Below are positions 1 to 7,844 of a DNA stretch of 20,737 nt, one piece after another (positions within the stretch are counted from its first letter, which is position 1; each line of letters begins with the position of its first letter). Made by a program: the position numbers and the translations under genes. This DNA is from JAFGQJ01 sp964495755 (GTDB taxonomy: Bacteria; Spirochaetota; Spirochaetia; SZUA-6; DRHE01). The stretch spans positions 1 through 20,737 of the forward strand of contig CAZBXU010000045.1 in assembly GCA_964495755.1 (NCBI GenBank). The letters are read 5' to 3'. The notes under the pieces were generated by a model that saw nothing but the letters and a program-made list of their open reading frames with translations, ran no database searches and had not been told where the DNA came from.

Positions 1-2
1 CC

Positions 3-389
3 GCCATCAAGTCACGAGTAAATAATGTGCATGATCATTTTGGGCTGCCTGTGATGAAGCATGCCTGTGGAAACAACCATGAGCTCATCGATATGTTTGT
101 CGAAGCCGGTTATGATGCCTACCAATCTATCCAGCATACCGCATATATGGATCTAGCTCAGATCAAGGCAGAATATGGCGCCCATTTTGTACCCTGGGGA
201 GGAGTTTCGGTTGAGTTGCTCGTCTCGGGTACACGCGAGGAGGTACGGCGGGAAGTCAAACATGCCCTGGAAGCCTACAAGCCGGGTGGGAGGTATATAT
301 TCGGTTCCACCCATTCAATTGCTGTTGGTACGAAGTACGATAATTTCATGATAATGGTTGAAGAGTTTGAAAAAAACAGGCTTTATTAA
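3..389 (+). CDS. Uroporphyrinogen decarboxylase (URO-D/MtaA-like) family protein, 3' end only
   Basis: The C-terminal ~128 residues of a URO-D-superfamily TIM barrel. The frame is open to the window edge (reading AIKSRVNN before the GTG at 27), so the gene starts upstream and the internal GTG is not the real start. The segment LPVMKHACGNN has the H-x-C pair that acts as zinc ligands in MtaA/MtbA-type methylcorrinoid methyltransferases. The motifs IDMFVEAGYDAYQSIQ and VPWGGVS are typical of this superfamily's barrel end. In methyltransferase systems such proteins move a methyl group from a corrinoid protein to a thiol or folate acceptor; true haem-pathway UroD is less likely given the MttB-like gene and second URO-D homologue downstream. 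The substrate cannot be read from the sequence. No clear hairpin terminator follows; the next gene has its own promoter 50 bp on. Confidence 0.85.
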   Translation, partial: AIKSRVNNVHDHFGLPVMKHACGNNHELIDMFVEAGYDAYQSIQHTAYMDLAQIKAEYGAHFVPWGGVSVELLVSGTREEVRREVKHALEAYKPGGRYIFGSTHSIAVGTKYDNFMIMVEEFEKNRLY

Positions 390-437
390 ATTTTCCAATT
401 GACCTTATCTTACGAATTTCGGCTTAGCTCTTCTTTG

Positions 438-466
438 TTGACAGTTTAAATTAGCTAAGATACAAT
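438..466 (+). promoter_or_regulatory. Sigma-70-type promoter of the ABC transporter operon
   Basis: A perfect -35 box TTGACA (438-443) and a -10 box TACAAT (461-466) are separated by exactly 17 bp. The predicted start is near 473, giving a leader of about 20 nt before the AGGAGGG ribosome site (481-487) and the ATG at 492. The 8-bp palindrome TTAGCTAA (451-458) sits between the boxes and could be an operator, but that is speculative. Confidence 0.8.
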
Positions 467-491
467 ATCAGAAAGAAACAAGGAGGGTTTT

Positions 492-1799
492 ATGAAAAAA
501 CTATTTCTAGTATTTGTGTTTCTGGCTCTCTTGACGGCAATGCTCTTTGCCGGGGGCCAGGGCGAGAGCGTGGGCAAGGCCAAGATCACGGTATGGGGAT
601 GCTTTACCGAGCTGCAGGCGCCCCTGGACAAGGCAATTGAGATTTTTGTGCAGGAGAACCCCGAAGCCCAGGTTGAGGCTTTGGTCTTCGACCTCCGTGA
701 TTTCGAAGCCAAGGTCGCGGCCACCGCTCCTGTCGGCCAGGCGGCGGATCTGCTTTCGATGGACAGCGCCCTCACAGCCCGATATGCCAAGGCGGGGATT
801 CTGTCCAACGCACCGGCTGACGTCGAAAAGCTGGTAAAAACCCCCGGACGCTATCTGCCGATAGTCCCGGGCAAAGCCTCTTATCAGGGTAAAGTGGTCG
901 GGTTGCCGTTCTTCGGGGGCGGTCCCGCCTTGTTTTACAACAAGGATTACCTGGCCGAGGCGGGTCTCAGCAAGCCGCCGGCCACCGTGGACGAGCTCTA
1001 TAACTATGCGGTAAAACTGACCAAAAAAGATGCCAGCGGCACCCTGACCCGAGCCGGCTACTCCATCCGGCTCACCGGACCTGCAGGCGGCAGTCAAAAA
1101 TGGGCCTTTATCACCAACCAGATGCTGGGGGGAGATTTCATCGAGTTCGGGAAAACCCCCGGGACCTTCTACGCCAATTTGGACAACGAGGCCTCAGCCA
1201 GAGCCCTGCAGTGGCATATCAAACTCCTGCACGGGAAGGATAAGAGTGACGACTGGGCCCTTCCCCACGATGCATCCGGTTTCGCCGCCGGGGCGGTCGC
1301 CATGTTCATGAGAGAGTCCTGGGTGATCCCGGAAACGAAAGCCAAAGGACCCAACATCAACTTCGACGTCGCCTACCAACCGCGGGACAAGTACTGGCGG
1401 ATCTACGACTGGCTGGTCAACACCTGTGTACCCGAGTCGGGCAAGCAGAAGAATGTCGCCTGGGCATTCGCCAAGGTGATGCAGAAAGAAGAGGTCATGG
1501 AAGTCCTGTACAAGGATTCCGGTTGGATACCCTCCCGACGGGATATAAGCTTCAGCAACGTCGTATCCGCCGAACCGCGCTTCAAACCTTTTATAGAGAT
1601 ACCCAAAGATGCGCAAATCTATTTTGAAGCCGACGCGTCCAGTTACAGTGAGCTGTGGGCCAAGGTAGGCGAAGTCATTCAAGAGGCCTTCCGGGACGCT
1701 AGTCTGCTGAATAATTTGAACGGGAGCCGGGCCGTGGTGAAAAACGCCAACGAGCTGGCCAACCAGATTCTGAAGGACAGCGGCGAGTACGGAAAATAG
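492..1799 (+). CDS. ABC transporter extracellular solute-binding protein (family 1, CUT1 type)
   Basis: A 435-residue periplasmic binding protein that would capture a carbohydrate-like or other small polar ligand and deliver it to the two permeases downstream. Residues 1-20 form a signal peptide: KK, a hydrophobic core LFLVFVFLALLTAMLF, then A-GGQGES. It has no lipobox cysteine, so it is probably soluble rather than a lipoprotein. The mature start (KITVWGCF), the LLSMDSALTARYAKAGIL segment and the LPFFGGGPALFYNKDYL segment are typical of the SBP_bac_1 fold, and the length is normal. The start is fixed by AGGAGGG five bases upstream and a near-consensus promoter. It is first in the transporter operon and separated from the permeases by a hairpin terminator, which should favour high binding-protein levels. 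The ligand is unknown; the flanking methyltransferase genes suggest a methylated compound (inference). Confidence 0.92.
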   Translation: MKKLFLVFVFLALLTAMLFAGGQGESVGKAKITVWGCFTELQAPLDKAIEIFVQENPEAQVEALVFDLRDFEAKVAATAPVGQAADLLSMDSALTARYAKAGILSNAPADVEKLVKTPGRYLPIVPGKASYQGKVVGLPFFGGGPALFYNKDYLAEAGLSKPPATVDELYNYAVKLTKKDASGTLTRAGYSIRLTGPAGGSQKWAFITNQMLGGDFIEFGKTPGTFYANLDNEASARALQWHIKLLHGKDKSDDWALPHDASGFAAGAVAMFMRESWVIPETKAKGPNINFDVAYQPRDKYWRIYDWLVNTCVPESGKQKNVAWAFAKVMQKEEVMEVLYKDSGWIPSRRDISFSNVVSAEPRFKPFIEIPKDAQIYFEADASSYSELWAKVGEVIQEAFRDASLLNNLNGSRAVVKNANELANQILKDSGEYGK

Positions 1800-1810
1800 A
1801 GGATGATTAA

Positions 1811-1845
1811 GCCGGAGGCGTTATTTCGTCTCCGGCCGTTTTTTT
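1811..1845 (+). terminator. Intra-operon Rho-independent terminator/attenuator
   Basis: The inverted repeat GCCGGAGGCG / CGTCTCCGGC (10 bp with one G-U pair, 6-nt loop) is followed after CG by seven T residues. It lies 11 bp after the binding-protein stop and 28 bp before the first permease. This placement would give partial termination and a surplus of binding-protein mRNA over permease mRNA. Confidence 0.85.
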
Positions 1846-1872
1846 CCCCCGGGTGAGCAGAGTAGAGCCACG

Positions 1873-2769
1873 ATGAGCAGATTTATCCGTTACGCCAGGA
1901 AGAATCACCTGCTGTTTGTACTGTGTACCCTTGGCCCCGTGTTCGCTCTCTTCGCCTTTATTCGCATTATCCCCATCATCAGAACCGCCTACTATTCCTT
2001 CACCAACTATTCCCTGATCATCCCCAAACCCGTATTTGTCGGCCTGGCGAACTATGCCAAAATGTTGCAGGATCCCAGTTTCAAGCTGGCCTTTACCAAT
2101 ACCATCATCATCACCTTTTCCTGTGTGATCATTACTCTCTCGTTCGCCCTCCTGTTTGCCGTTATTCTCCGCCGGGTCGAGCGTCCCTCTTCCATATATG
2201 AGATGATCTATTTTATCCCCGTGGTTACACCCTGGGTGCCGGCGACGGTTATCTGGCGCTGGCTCTACGACCCGATGTTCGGTATGATAAACCAGGTCTT
2301 ATCTCTGTTCAGGCTGCCGACTCAGTCGTGGCTGCAGAATCCGGATCAGGTGATCTACGCGATCATTCTGGTCTCTATCTGGAAAACACTCGGTTATTAT
2401 ATGATCATTTTCGCCGTAGGCTTACGAAACATCCCCGAAATCTACTACGATGCGGCACGGATTGACGGCGCCAATCGAGGCAAGCAGTTCAGATTCATCA
2501 CCCTGCCTCTTCTCAAACCCATCGTCTTGTTCGGCGTAATCATGGCCATTATCCAGTTTTTCAATATTTTCACGGTGGCGTACGTGATCTCCTCCGACGC
2601 GCAGGGCTCACCTTCCTATGAGTGCAAGGTGCTGGTTTGGGAAATATATCGAAATGGATTCCATTACTACAAAATGGGGTATGCCAGTGCCGAGGCCATG
2701 GTGCTGCTGGCCTTCATTTTGGTGGTAATTCTGATCCAGTTCAAGGTAGTTCGCTATGATATCGATTAG
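1873..2769 (+). CDS. CUT1-type ABC transporter permease (MalF/UgpA-like)
   Basis: A 298-residue inner-membrane permease of the binding-protein-dependent transport family. Six hydrophobic spans are visible, the first at about residues 12-33 (LLFVLCTLGPVFALFAFIRII). The cytoplasmic EAA loop that docks the ATPase reads IYYDAARIDGANRGKQFRFITLPLL, at roughly residues 190-214. The segment TNYSLIIPKPVFVGLANYAKML is the usual N-terminal signature of MalF/UgpA/LacF-type subunits. The ATG at 1873 has only a weak purine-rich upstream site, so expression may depend on read-through of the terminator. It overlaps the next permease by 14 bp, implying translational coupling. No ATP-binding subunit is in the window; a shared MsmK/UgpC-type ATPase elsewhere is common for CUT1 systems. 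Confidence 0.93.
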   Translation: MSRFIRYARKNHLLFVLCTLGPVFALFAFIRIIPIIRTAYYSFTNYSLIIPKPVFVGLANYAKMLQDPSFKLAFTNTIIITFSCVIITLSFALLFAVILRRVERPSSIYEMIYFIPVVTPWVPATVIWRWLYDPMFGMINQVLSLFRLPTQSWLQNPDQVIYAIILVSIWKTLGYYMIIFAVGLRNIPEIYYDAARIDGANRGKQFRFITLPLLKPIVLFGVIMAIIQFFNIFTVAYVISSDAQGSPSYECKVLVWEIYRNGFHYYKMGYASAEAMVLLAFILVVILIQFKVVRYDID

Positions 2770-3601
2770 AGCACCGGGGAAACCTATTGACCTTTCGATT
2801 CTCTTGATCCACGCCGTTCTCATCCTCGGATCACTGTTCATTCTTTTTCCCTTTCTCTGGATCCTGTTTACATCGTTGAAGGGCGGCGAGGAGATATTGA
2901 GGCTGCCTCCTACCATTATTCCGGAGAACTTTACCCTCGCCAACTTCGTCGCCGTGTTAACCATACAGCAGTTTCCACGCTTCATTCTCAACAGCTTCAT
3001 CATCTCGTCCCTATCTATGCTGTCGGTGCTGCTGACCTCTGTGCTCGGCGGTTACGCTTTCGCCAAATTCAATTTTCCGCTCAAGAACGCTCTATTCGTG
3101 CTGATCCTGGCAACGGCGATTGTGCCCTTCGAGGTATACATGGTTTCTGTATACCTCACAGTCAGCAGGTTAAAACTGTTCGACTCCTACCTGGGTATCA
3201 TCTTTCCGATCTTGATCATGAGTTTCGGAGTATTCTTCATCCGCCAGTATGCCCTTTCGATTCCCAATCAACTGCTGGACGCTGCCAGGATCGATGGCGC
3301 GTCCGAGTTCTGGATTCTGGCGCGGGTTATCGTCCCCCTTTGTGTAACCCCGCTGCTGGCCCTCGGTATATTCGCCTTTTCCGAGGCCTGGGCTTTTTTT
3401 ATCTGGCCCTTGATCATCATCAATACCAAGAACATGTTTACCGTTGAGTTGGGTCTGATGACGTTCCACAAGAAGTTCTATATGGACCACGGTCCCATAG
3501 CCGCCGGGGCGATCATTTCGATTTTACCTATGTTGATCGTTTTCCTGATCCTTCGAAAACGCTTCATCCAGGGTGTGACCTTGTCCGGCATGAAGATGTA
3601 A
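2756..3601 (+). CDS. CUT1-type ABC transporter permease (MalG/UgpE-like)
   Basis: A 281-residue inner-membrane permease pairing with the upstream MalF-like subunit. The first membrane span is at about residues 13-38 (LSILLIHAVLILGSLFILFP), followed by the typical WILFTSLKGGEEI. The EAA loop LLDAARIDGASEFWILARVIVP lies near residues 173-195. The C-terminal GVTLSGMKM resembles the usual MalG-type tail (G-A-x-K). The start codon is inside the last codons of the preceding gene. The protein has the family's normal length and no visible defect. It would form the heterodimeric channel with the 298-residue subunit; the energy-coupling ATPase must be encoded elsewhere. Confidence 0.93.
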   Translation: MISIRAPGKPIDLSILLIHAVLILGSLFILFPFLWILFTSLKGGEEILRLPPTIIPENFTLANFVAVLTIQQFPRFILNSFIISSLSMLSVLLTSVLGGYAFAKFNFPLKNALFVLILATAIVPFEVYMVSVYLTVSRLKLFDSYLGIIFPILIMSFGVFFIRQYALSIPNQLLDAARIDGASEFWILARVIVPLCVTPLLALGIFAFSEAWAFFIWPLIIINTKNMFTVELGLMTFHKKFYMDHGPIAAGAIISILPMLIVFLILRKRFIQGVTLSGMKM

Positions 3602-3608
3602 CTTCGAG

Positions 3609-3630
3609 GTATCCTTCACACTCAGGATAC
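3609..3630 (+). promoter_or_regulatory. Small inverted repeat covering a ribosome binding site
   Basis: GTATCC (3609-3614) and GGATAC (3625-3630) form a perfect 6-bp stem with a 10-nt loop. The only SD-like bases (AGGA, 3624-3627) for the following URO-D gene lie in the 3' arm, so the hairpin could moderate its translation. A stem this short may also be chance. Confidence 0.35.
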
Positions 3631-3636
3631 ATAGTG

Positions 3637-4734
3637 ATGAATCCTCATGAGCGCTTTCAAGCCACTCTGAACCACACTCTCGCCGACCGGCTTCCGGTAG
3701 ATCTCATCTGGCCGCGAAAAGAAACCGCAGAGGTATTGAAGAGACATTTCAATACCGACTCTGAAGAGCAGGTATTTAGAAGCCTGGGAATCGATTTCAG
3801 GTGGCTCGCCATTCCCGTTCACTATCCTGAATTCGCCAAAAAGATCAACGGACGGCTGGAGGGGGATGCGCCCGGCGCCGGAGCGGAATATATATTTCAT
3901 GACAGCCGGACATTCGAGGATCACTGGGGTGTAGTGCAGAGAGTGGGAGATGACGGTAAATATCTTGAATACAAAGAAGGCCCACTCATCGGGAAGGACT
4001 CATTGGAGGGATGGTCTGCTCCTGAGGCAATTTACCCATCTGCTGATGAGATTTCCCGCAGTATTGAAGCGCACAAAGGTTTTGTTACAATAACAGAAAT
4101 CGAGTTTCCCTTTAAATTGGCCTGGCATCTTTGCGGATACGAGCATTTCATGATATTGATGCACTTAAATCCCGAAACAGTTGAGATGCTCTATGATAAA
4201 CTTTACGATTTTCAAACCGAAAAGGCGATTTTAGCTGCAAAGGCGGGCTATGATGTTGTCGCTGTTGTGGGGGACATTGCCGGACAAACGGGATTGATGT
4301 ATTCCCCTCTTATGTTTGAGCGATTTGACGTCCCGAGGTTCAAGAGGATGATAGACGAAGTTAAAAAAGCCAATCCAAAAGTCAAGATACTCTATCACAG
4401 TGACGGCAACATGGAAGCCGCCATCCCTATGTTAATCGCCTGTGGCATCGATATTCTAAACCCTATTCAGTCGGCCTGTATGGACCCGGTGAAAATAAAA
4501 AAAGAGTACGGGAATACCCTCACCTTCCATGGGACCATTTCAGTACAAGATACGATTCCCAACGGCACCGTCACAGATGTTGTCAACGAAGTGAATGAAA
4601 GAATCGAAACCATAGGATACAACGGTGGACTCGTGGTCAGCCCTGAAAACAGCATTCCCTATGACGCCCCCTTGGAAAATATCCTTGCTGTATACGACAC
4701 GGTCCTGGCTTATGACTACAGTTCATTGAGGTAA
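3637..4734 (+). CDS. Uroporphyrinogen decarboxylase (URO-D) family methyltransferase-like protein
   Basis: A 365-residue URO-D-superfamily TIM-barrel protein. The start MNPHERFQATLNHTLADRLPVDL matches the family's usual opening (ERF-x-AxLNH-x-x-x-DRLPV). The barrel end is recognisable in ILYHSDGNMEAAIPMLIACGIDILNPIQ and TLTFHGTISVQDTIPNGT. Unlike the partial gene at the window start, the H-x-C zinc motif is H-S-D here, so the metal site is altered or absent and activity may differ. GTG at 3634 directly precedes ATG 3637; the ATG is preferred because AGGA lies 9 bases upstream and it matches the family N-terminus. It is probably co-transcribed with the permeases (35-bp gap) and the MttB-like gene. 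Likely role: methyl transfer from a corrinoid to an acceptor, or a demethylase subunit; not haem synthesis. Confidence 0.85.
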   Translation: MNPHERFQATLNHTLADRLPVDLIWPRKETAEVLKRHFNTDSEEQVFRSLGIDFRWLAIPVHYPEFAKKINGRLEGDAPGAGAEYIFHDSRTFEDHWGVVQRVGDDGKYLEYKEGPLIGKDSLEGWSAPEAIYPSADEISRSIEAHKGFVTITEIEFPFKLAWHLCGYEHFMILMHLNPETVEMLYDKLYDFQTEKAILAAKAGYDVVAVVGDIAGQTGLMYSPLMFERFDVPRFKRMIDEVKKANPKVKILYHSDGNMEAAIPMLIACGIDILNPIQSACMDPVKIKKEYGNTLTFHGTISVQDTIPNGTVTDVVNEVNERIETIGYNGGLVVSPENSIPYDAPLENILAVYDTVLAYDYSSLR

Positions 4735-4819
4735 CCAGTACATCTGTAATATCACCTCATATTCGGCAATCCTAAACAGGGGGGCAAAACCAACATTTCT
4801 GAGGCAGAGGAGCGGATAT

Positions 4820-6292
4820 ATGATCTGTGAGCCTATAAGAGTTTTAAGTGCGGACGAGATGGAAAAGATTCACCAGACAGCACTCGTCATACTGGATGAG
4901 ATCGGTCTGCGTATAGACAGTGGAACAGCTCTGGCTTACCTGCAAAAGGGGGGTGCAAGAGTCGACCGGGAGGCCAGGCAGGTAAAGTTTCCGAAACAAT
5001 TGGTGCAGACCTGTGTGGACAAGATGAAGCTGGATTACGACAATCCGGAACGCCTCCCCGAGAAAATGGCCGTGCGCTACTCGCACATTCGTTTCCGGAA
5101 AGAGCCACACAGGATCCATCCCGATTTCACCGTCAGTGCCGGAGGTTTCTGCACCCGTATTTATGACCTGGAGGGCAATCGGCGCAGTGCTACTTTAGAT
5201 GATGTGCGCCGGTCAATCCAAATGGTTAATAAGCTGAGCGCTGTAGATTATACTGGCTTGCCCGTGTCGGACCAGAAAACCCCGTATGAAATCCGCCCTG
5301 TGGCGATGGCAGGAGAGTTGGCTAAGTACACTACAAAATTCGGGGGTATTGAGACCTTTAAGAAGGAAGACATCCCCTACCTGATCGAAATGGGGGCTGT
5401 TATAAAGGGAAGTGAGGAAGCCTTGAAGAAAGAGCCTATTCTGGTTGGATATGCAGAGGCTCGCTCTCCTCTCTGTCTCGATCACGATATGGCGGAAATC
5501 TTCATAGAATATATCAAACGCGGTTTTCCCCAGACTCTCGATACCATGCCGAACGGCGGCGCCACCGCGCCGGTCACTGCAGCCGGTAATCTCGCCATAG
5601 GCGTGGCTGAGACATTGGGAGCCCTCGTTCTGGCCTACGCCGTGGATGAAACAGCAATCGTCGGGGTGGATATCATTCCCTCCTATGCGGACATGTCCAA
5701 CGGTATCTTCCGCTACGCCAGTGCAGACCGCGTTCCCCTACTTGTGGCCAGAGTGCAATTGATCTCGGAGTATTATGGCTGCCCAAGCGGTGTTCACGGC
5801 GGCAAAACAGACAGCTGCTTCGTAAATATCCAGACAGGTATTGAAAAAGCGATGACAACCGTGTTCCCTGTTTTGGCGGGAGCCGTGGGAATCGGTACTG
5901 TTGGACATCTGGAGAACGCGGTTACTTTTTCTCCACAGCAGCTGGTGATCGATAACGAAGTTGTACGCTATATGCAGCGGTCACTTCATCCTATCGAAGT
6001 AAACGAAGACACACTGGCCTTGGATACGATCCGCAGGGCAGGTATTGGAGGAAACTATTTTAGCGAAGAACATACTCTGAAACACTTCCGAGGCGAACAG
6101 TTTTTCTCCGACCTGTTTGAAACAATGCCCTGGTCAAGCGCTCACGCCCCGGAAATAAAGGGAATGGACGGCAGGGCTCGGGAGATTGCCCGCCTGTTGT
6201 GGGAAGAAAAACCGGAGCCGGTTATCGATACCGATCAGATCAAGGCAATTGAAAGAATTGTTTCCCGGGCCAGAAATGATTTTTTGGGATAA
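4820..6292 (+). CDS. Trimethylamine methyltransferase (MttB) family protein, non-pyrrolysine
   Basis: A 490-residue MttB-superfamily methyltransferase. The family's first component demethylates a quaternary or tertiary amine and passes the methyl group to Co(I) of a corrinoid protein. Supporting segments: MEKIHQTALVILDEIGLRID at the N-terminus, PNGGATAPVTAAGNLAIGVAETLGALVLA mid-protein, and GHLENAVTFSPQQLVIDNEV with GIGGNYFSEEHTLKHFR near the C-terminus. There is no in-frame UAG, so it belongs with the pyrrolysine-lacking members (MtgB, MtcB, MtpB and relatives act on glycine betaine, carnitine, proline betaine) rather than true trimethylamine MttB. AGAGGAG is 8 bases upstream of the ATG. Neither a corrinoid protein nor its activator lies in the window. 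The substrate cannot be assigned; a compound imported by the adjacent ABC system is plausible. Confidence 0.9.
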   Translation: MICEPIRVLSADEMEKIHQTALVILDEIGLRIDSGTALAYLQKGGARVDREARQVKFPKQLVQTCVDKMKLDYDNPERLPEKMAVRYSHIRFRKEPHRIHPDFTVSAGGFCTRIYDLEGNRRSATLDDVRRSIQMVNKLSAVDYTGLPVSDQKTPYEIRPVAMAGELAKYTTKFGGIETFKKEDIPYLIEMGAVIKGSEEALKKEPILVGYAEARSPLCLDHDMAEIFIEYIKRGFPQTLDTMPNGGATAPVTAAGNLAIGVAETLGALVLAYAVDETAIVGVDIIPSYADMSNGIFRYASADRVPLLVARVQLISEYYGCPSGVHGGKTDSCFVNIQTGIEKAMTTVFPVLAGAVGIGTVGHLENAVTFSPQQLVIDNEVVRYMQRSLHPIEVNEDTLALDTIRRAGIGGNYFSEEHTLKHFRGEQFFSDLFETMPWSSAHAPEIKGMDGRAREIARLLWEEKPEPVIDTDQIKAIERIVSRARNDFLG

Positions 6293-6301
6293 CTGATAAG
6301 A

Positions 6302-6703
6302 TTATTCATATTTAATATTCAGGACTTTTCCCTCCCGATACACTTTGGGCTTAAGTCCTTGCGGCTTGCCTTCAGGCCAAATAGAGACATAGATATACAC
6401 GAGTTCTTCGCTGGTGGCCACAATCTTGTGACTGGCTCTTCTTGGGATATAGGCAGTCATGCCCTTGCTGATTTCTTTAGACTCGCCCTCGATAACCAGT
6501 TCGCCCTTACCGTTCAGAACAATGAACAGCTGTTCTTCCGTGTCATGGGCGTGTGCTTCCGTCTCGAAGCCTCGCTTCATCCTAACCGTCGCCGCCACGC
6601 AGGCTTCAGTCAACTCCGGTCCTACCAGAATATCTTCACTCCTGTCGTACTCATCCTTGATCCTATCTCTGAAACCTATCTCATCGTATCGAACCAGATG
6701 CAT
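6302..6703 (-). CDS. Cupin domain protein
   Basis: A 133-residue single-domain cupin (small beta barrel). Motif 1 gives H51-A-H53-D-T-E-E57, continuing to LNGKGELVIEG; motif 2 is KGMTAYIPRRASHKI with H92. These four residues (H, H, E, H) are the usual metal ligands, so it probably binds a divalent metal. Function is open: dioxygenase, isomerase or ligand-binding regulator. The start has a strong AAGGAGGA site upstream. It follows the dehydrogenase gene by 50 bp on the same strand, probably one transcript, and ends 9 bp from the convergent MttB-like gene. Confidence 0.85.
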   Translation of the reverse strand: MHLVRYDEIGFRDRIKDEYDRSEDILVGPELTEACVAATVRMKRGFETEAHAHDTEEQLFIVLNGKGELVIEGESKEISKGMTAYIPRRASHKIVATSEELVYIYVSIWPEGKPQGLKPKVYREGKVLNIKYE

Positions 6704-6739
6704 GGTAAAAATTCCTCCTTGAGATTATTGCTCAGCCGC

Positions 6740-6765
6740 GGCGAACCGCTTGTTCAAAAGTCCGC
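6740..6765. repeat. Dispersed near-identical repeat, copy 1
   Basis: This ~26-bp segment matches 17630-17656 with about three mismatches and one gap. The shared parts are GAACCGC, TTGT and CAAAAGTCCGC. Copy 1 spans the 3' end of the 2-hydroxyacid dehydrogenase gene. Origin unknown. Confidence 0.55.
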
Positions 6766-7797
6766 ATTATATCCTTTAATTGGATTGCTGCTCATTCTGG
6801 TAACGGTTTCCCGATCGGCTCGCTGGAGACGAACAGGGGGAAGCCCCTGCAGGATCAGAGTCAAATCATCTACAGTCATTTCACCCATCAGCTTATAGCT
6901 TTCCTGCAGACTTCCCGCCCGATGAGCAGAGAGCAGGACATTATTCATTTGGCGCAAAGGATGGTTTTTAGGGAAAGGCTCTTGAGGATAAACCTCAATA
7001 GCGGCCCGAAACCTGCCCTTACTGAGCAAATCCGTTAGAGCTTCAAAATTGACCACGGAAGCTCTGGCGAGCAGGATAATGAGCGCATCTTCACCTATGA
7101 GCTTCAGTTCTCTAAGTCCCAGCATGGCTTGATTCTCCGTTGTAGCTCCGGCCAGGACAAAGATTACCTTGGAAAGCTTCAGAACCTGCCCCAGGCTGTC
7201 GGGTATTGGACCGAGATCCTTGATATAATTATCCGGAAGCCAAGGATCGTATACGCGGATCCGGCATTCAAATGGTTCCAGCAGCCTGATTAGAGCCCGA
7301 CCGATATTGCCCAGACCAAGGATTCCCACTTGCCTATTCTTGAGCAGAAAGCTTTCGGTATTGGATTTTGCTCCGTATGCCTCCCGACCCTTGCGGAACC
7401 TGCTGTCTCCTTCGACCAGCCCCCGGGCCAGGCAGAGGGCGAACCCGAGCGCCATCTCGGCCACTGCCTGGGAGAAGGCGATACCGGCATTAAGGACATA
7501 GATACTCCGCTCGAAACAGTAGGGATAATCGATATTTTGCTGGAAATTGCCTTCCACATTCACAATGGCTTTTAAGTTAGCTGCGATTTCCAACCTTTTA
7601 CGAGAAAGATCAGTCTGCCCGATCACTACACTGGCTTCGGGAAGGTACTCCTCCAGTAATTCGGCCGGCATCTTTCCTTCTCGCCACTCATGAATCCTGG
7701 CCAAGGATTGTAATCGTCCAAAATCAGCCTCACTGAAGATCGACTCTCTTGTCCGCGGGTGTGGGTCAAAAATGATACTGTTTTTCAACTTCTTCAT
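6754..7797 (-). CDS. D-isomer-specific 2-hydroxyacid dehydrogenase, divergent
   Basis: A 347-residue NAD-dependent oxidoreductase of the D-2-hydroxyacid dehydrogenase family (2-oxoacid to D-2-hydroxyacid). The Rossmann motif GLGNIG is at 161-166, with D184 (RVYDPW) after the second strand, which favours NAD over NADP. The catalytic triad is kept: R245 in LLARASV, Glu in the EVYPQEP segment (268-274) and H292 in SAHRAGS. Two consensus positions are off: the usual ARG is ARA, and the usual DVF is EVY, so this is a divergent member. GGAGGAG lies 6 bases before the ATG. Substrate is unknown. It pairs with the cupin gene and converges on the methyltransferase operon, but no functional link is proven. 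Confidence 0.88.
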   Translation of the reverse strand: MKKLKNSIIFDPHPRTRESIFSEADFGRLQSLARIHEWREGKMPAELLEEYLPEASVVIGQTDLSRKRLEIAANLKAIVNVEGNFQQNIDYPYCFERSIYVLNAGIAFSQAVAEMALGFALCLARGLVEGDSRFRKGREAYGAKSNTESFLLKNRQVGILGLGNIGRALIRLLEPFECRIRVYDPWLPDNYIKDLGPIPDSLGQVLKLSKVIFVLAGATTENQAMLGLRELKLIGEDALIILLARASVVNFEALTDLLSKGRFRAAIEVYPQEPFPKNHPLRQMNNVLLSAHRAGSLQESYKLMGEMTVDDLTLILQGLPPVRLQRADRETVTRMSSNPIKGYNADF

Positions 7798-7844
7798 CTA
7801 ACACTCCTCCAACCGCTTGCCGAAGATAGTACGCTTTGGAATTA

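Noticed and set aside
390..491. Cobalamin riboswitch before the transporter/methyltransferase genes
   Set aside because: The promoter leaves a leader of only ~20 nt, too short for a riboswitch, and no B12-box-like sequence is visible.
507..1097. 196-codon open frame on the - strand
   Set aside because: Antisense shadow of the binding-protein gene, which has a promoter, ribosome site and signal peptide.
4820..6292. Possible pyrrolysine-containing MttB
   Set aside because: The frame has no internal UAG and is full length without one.
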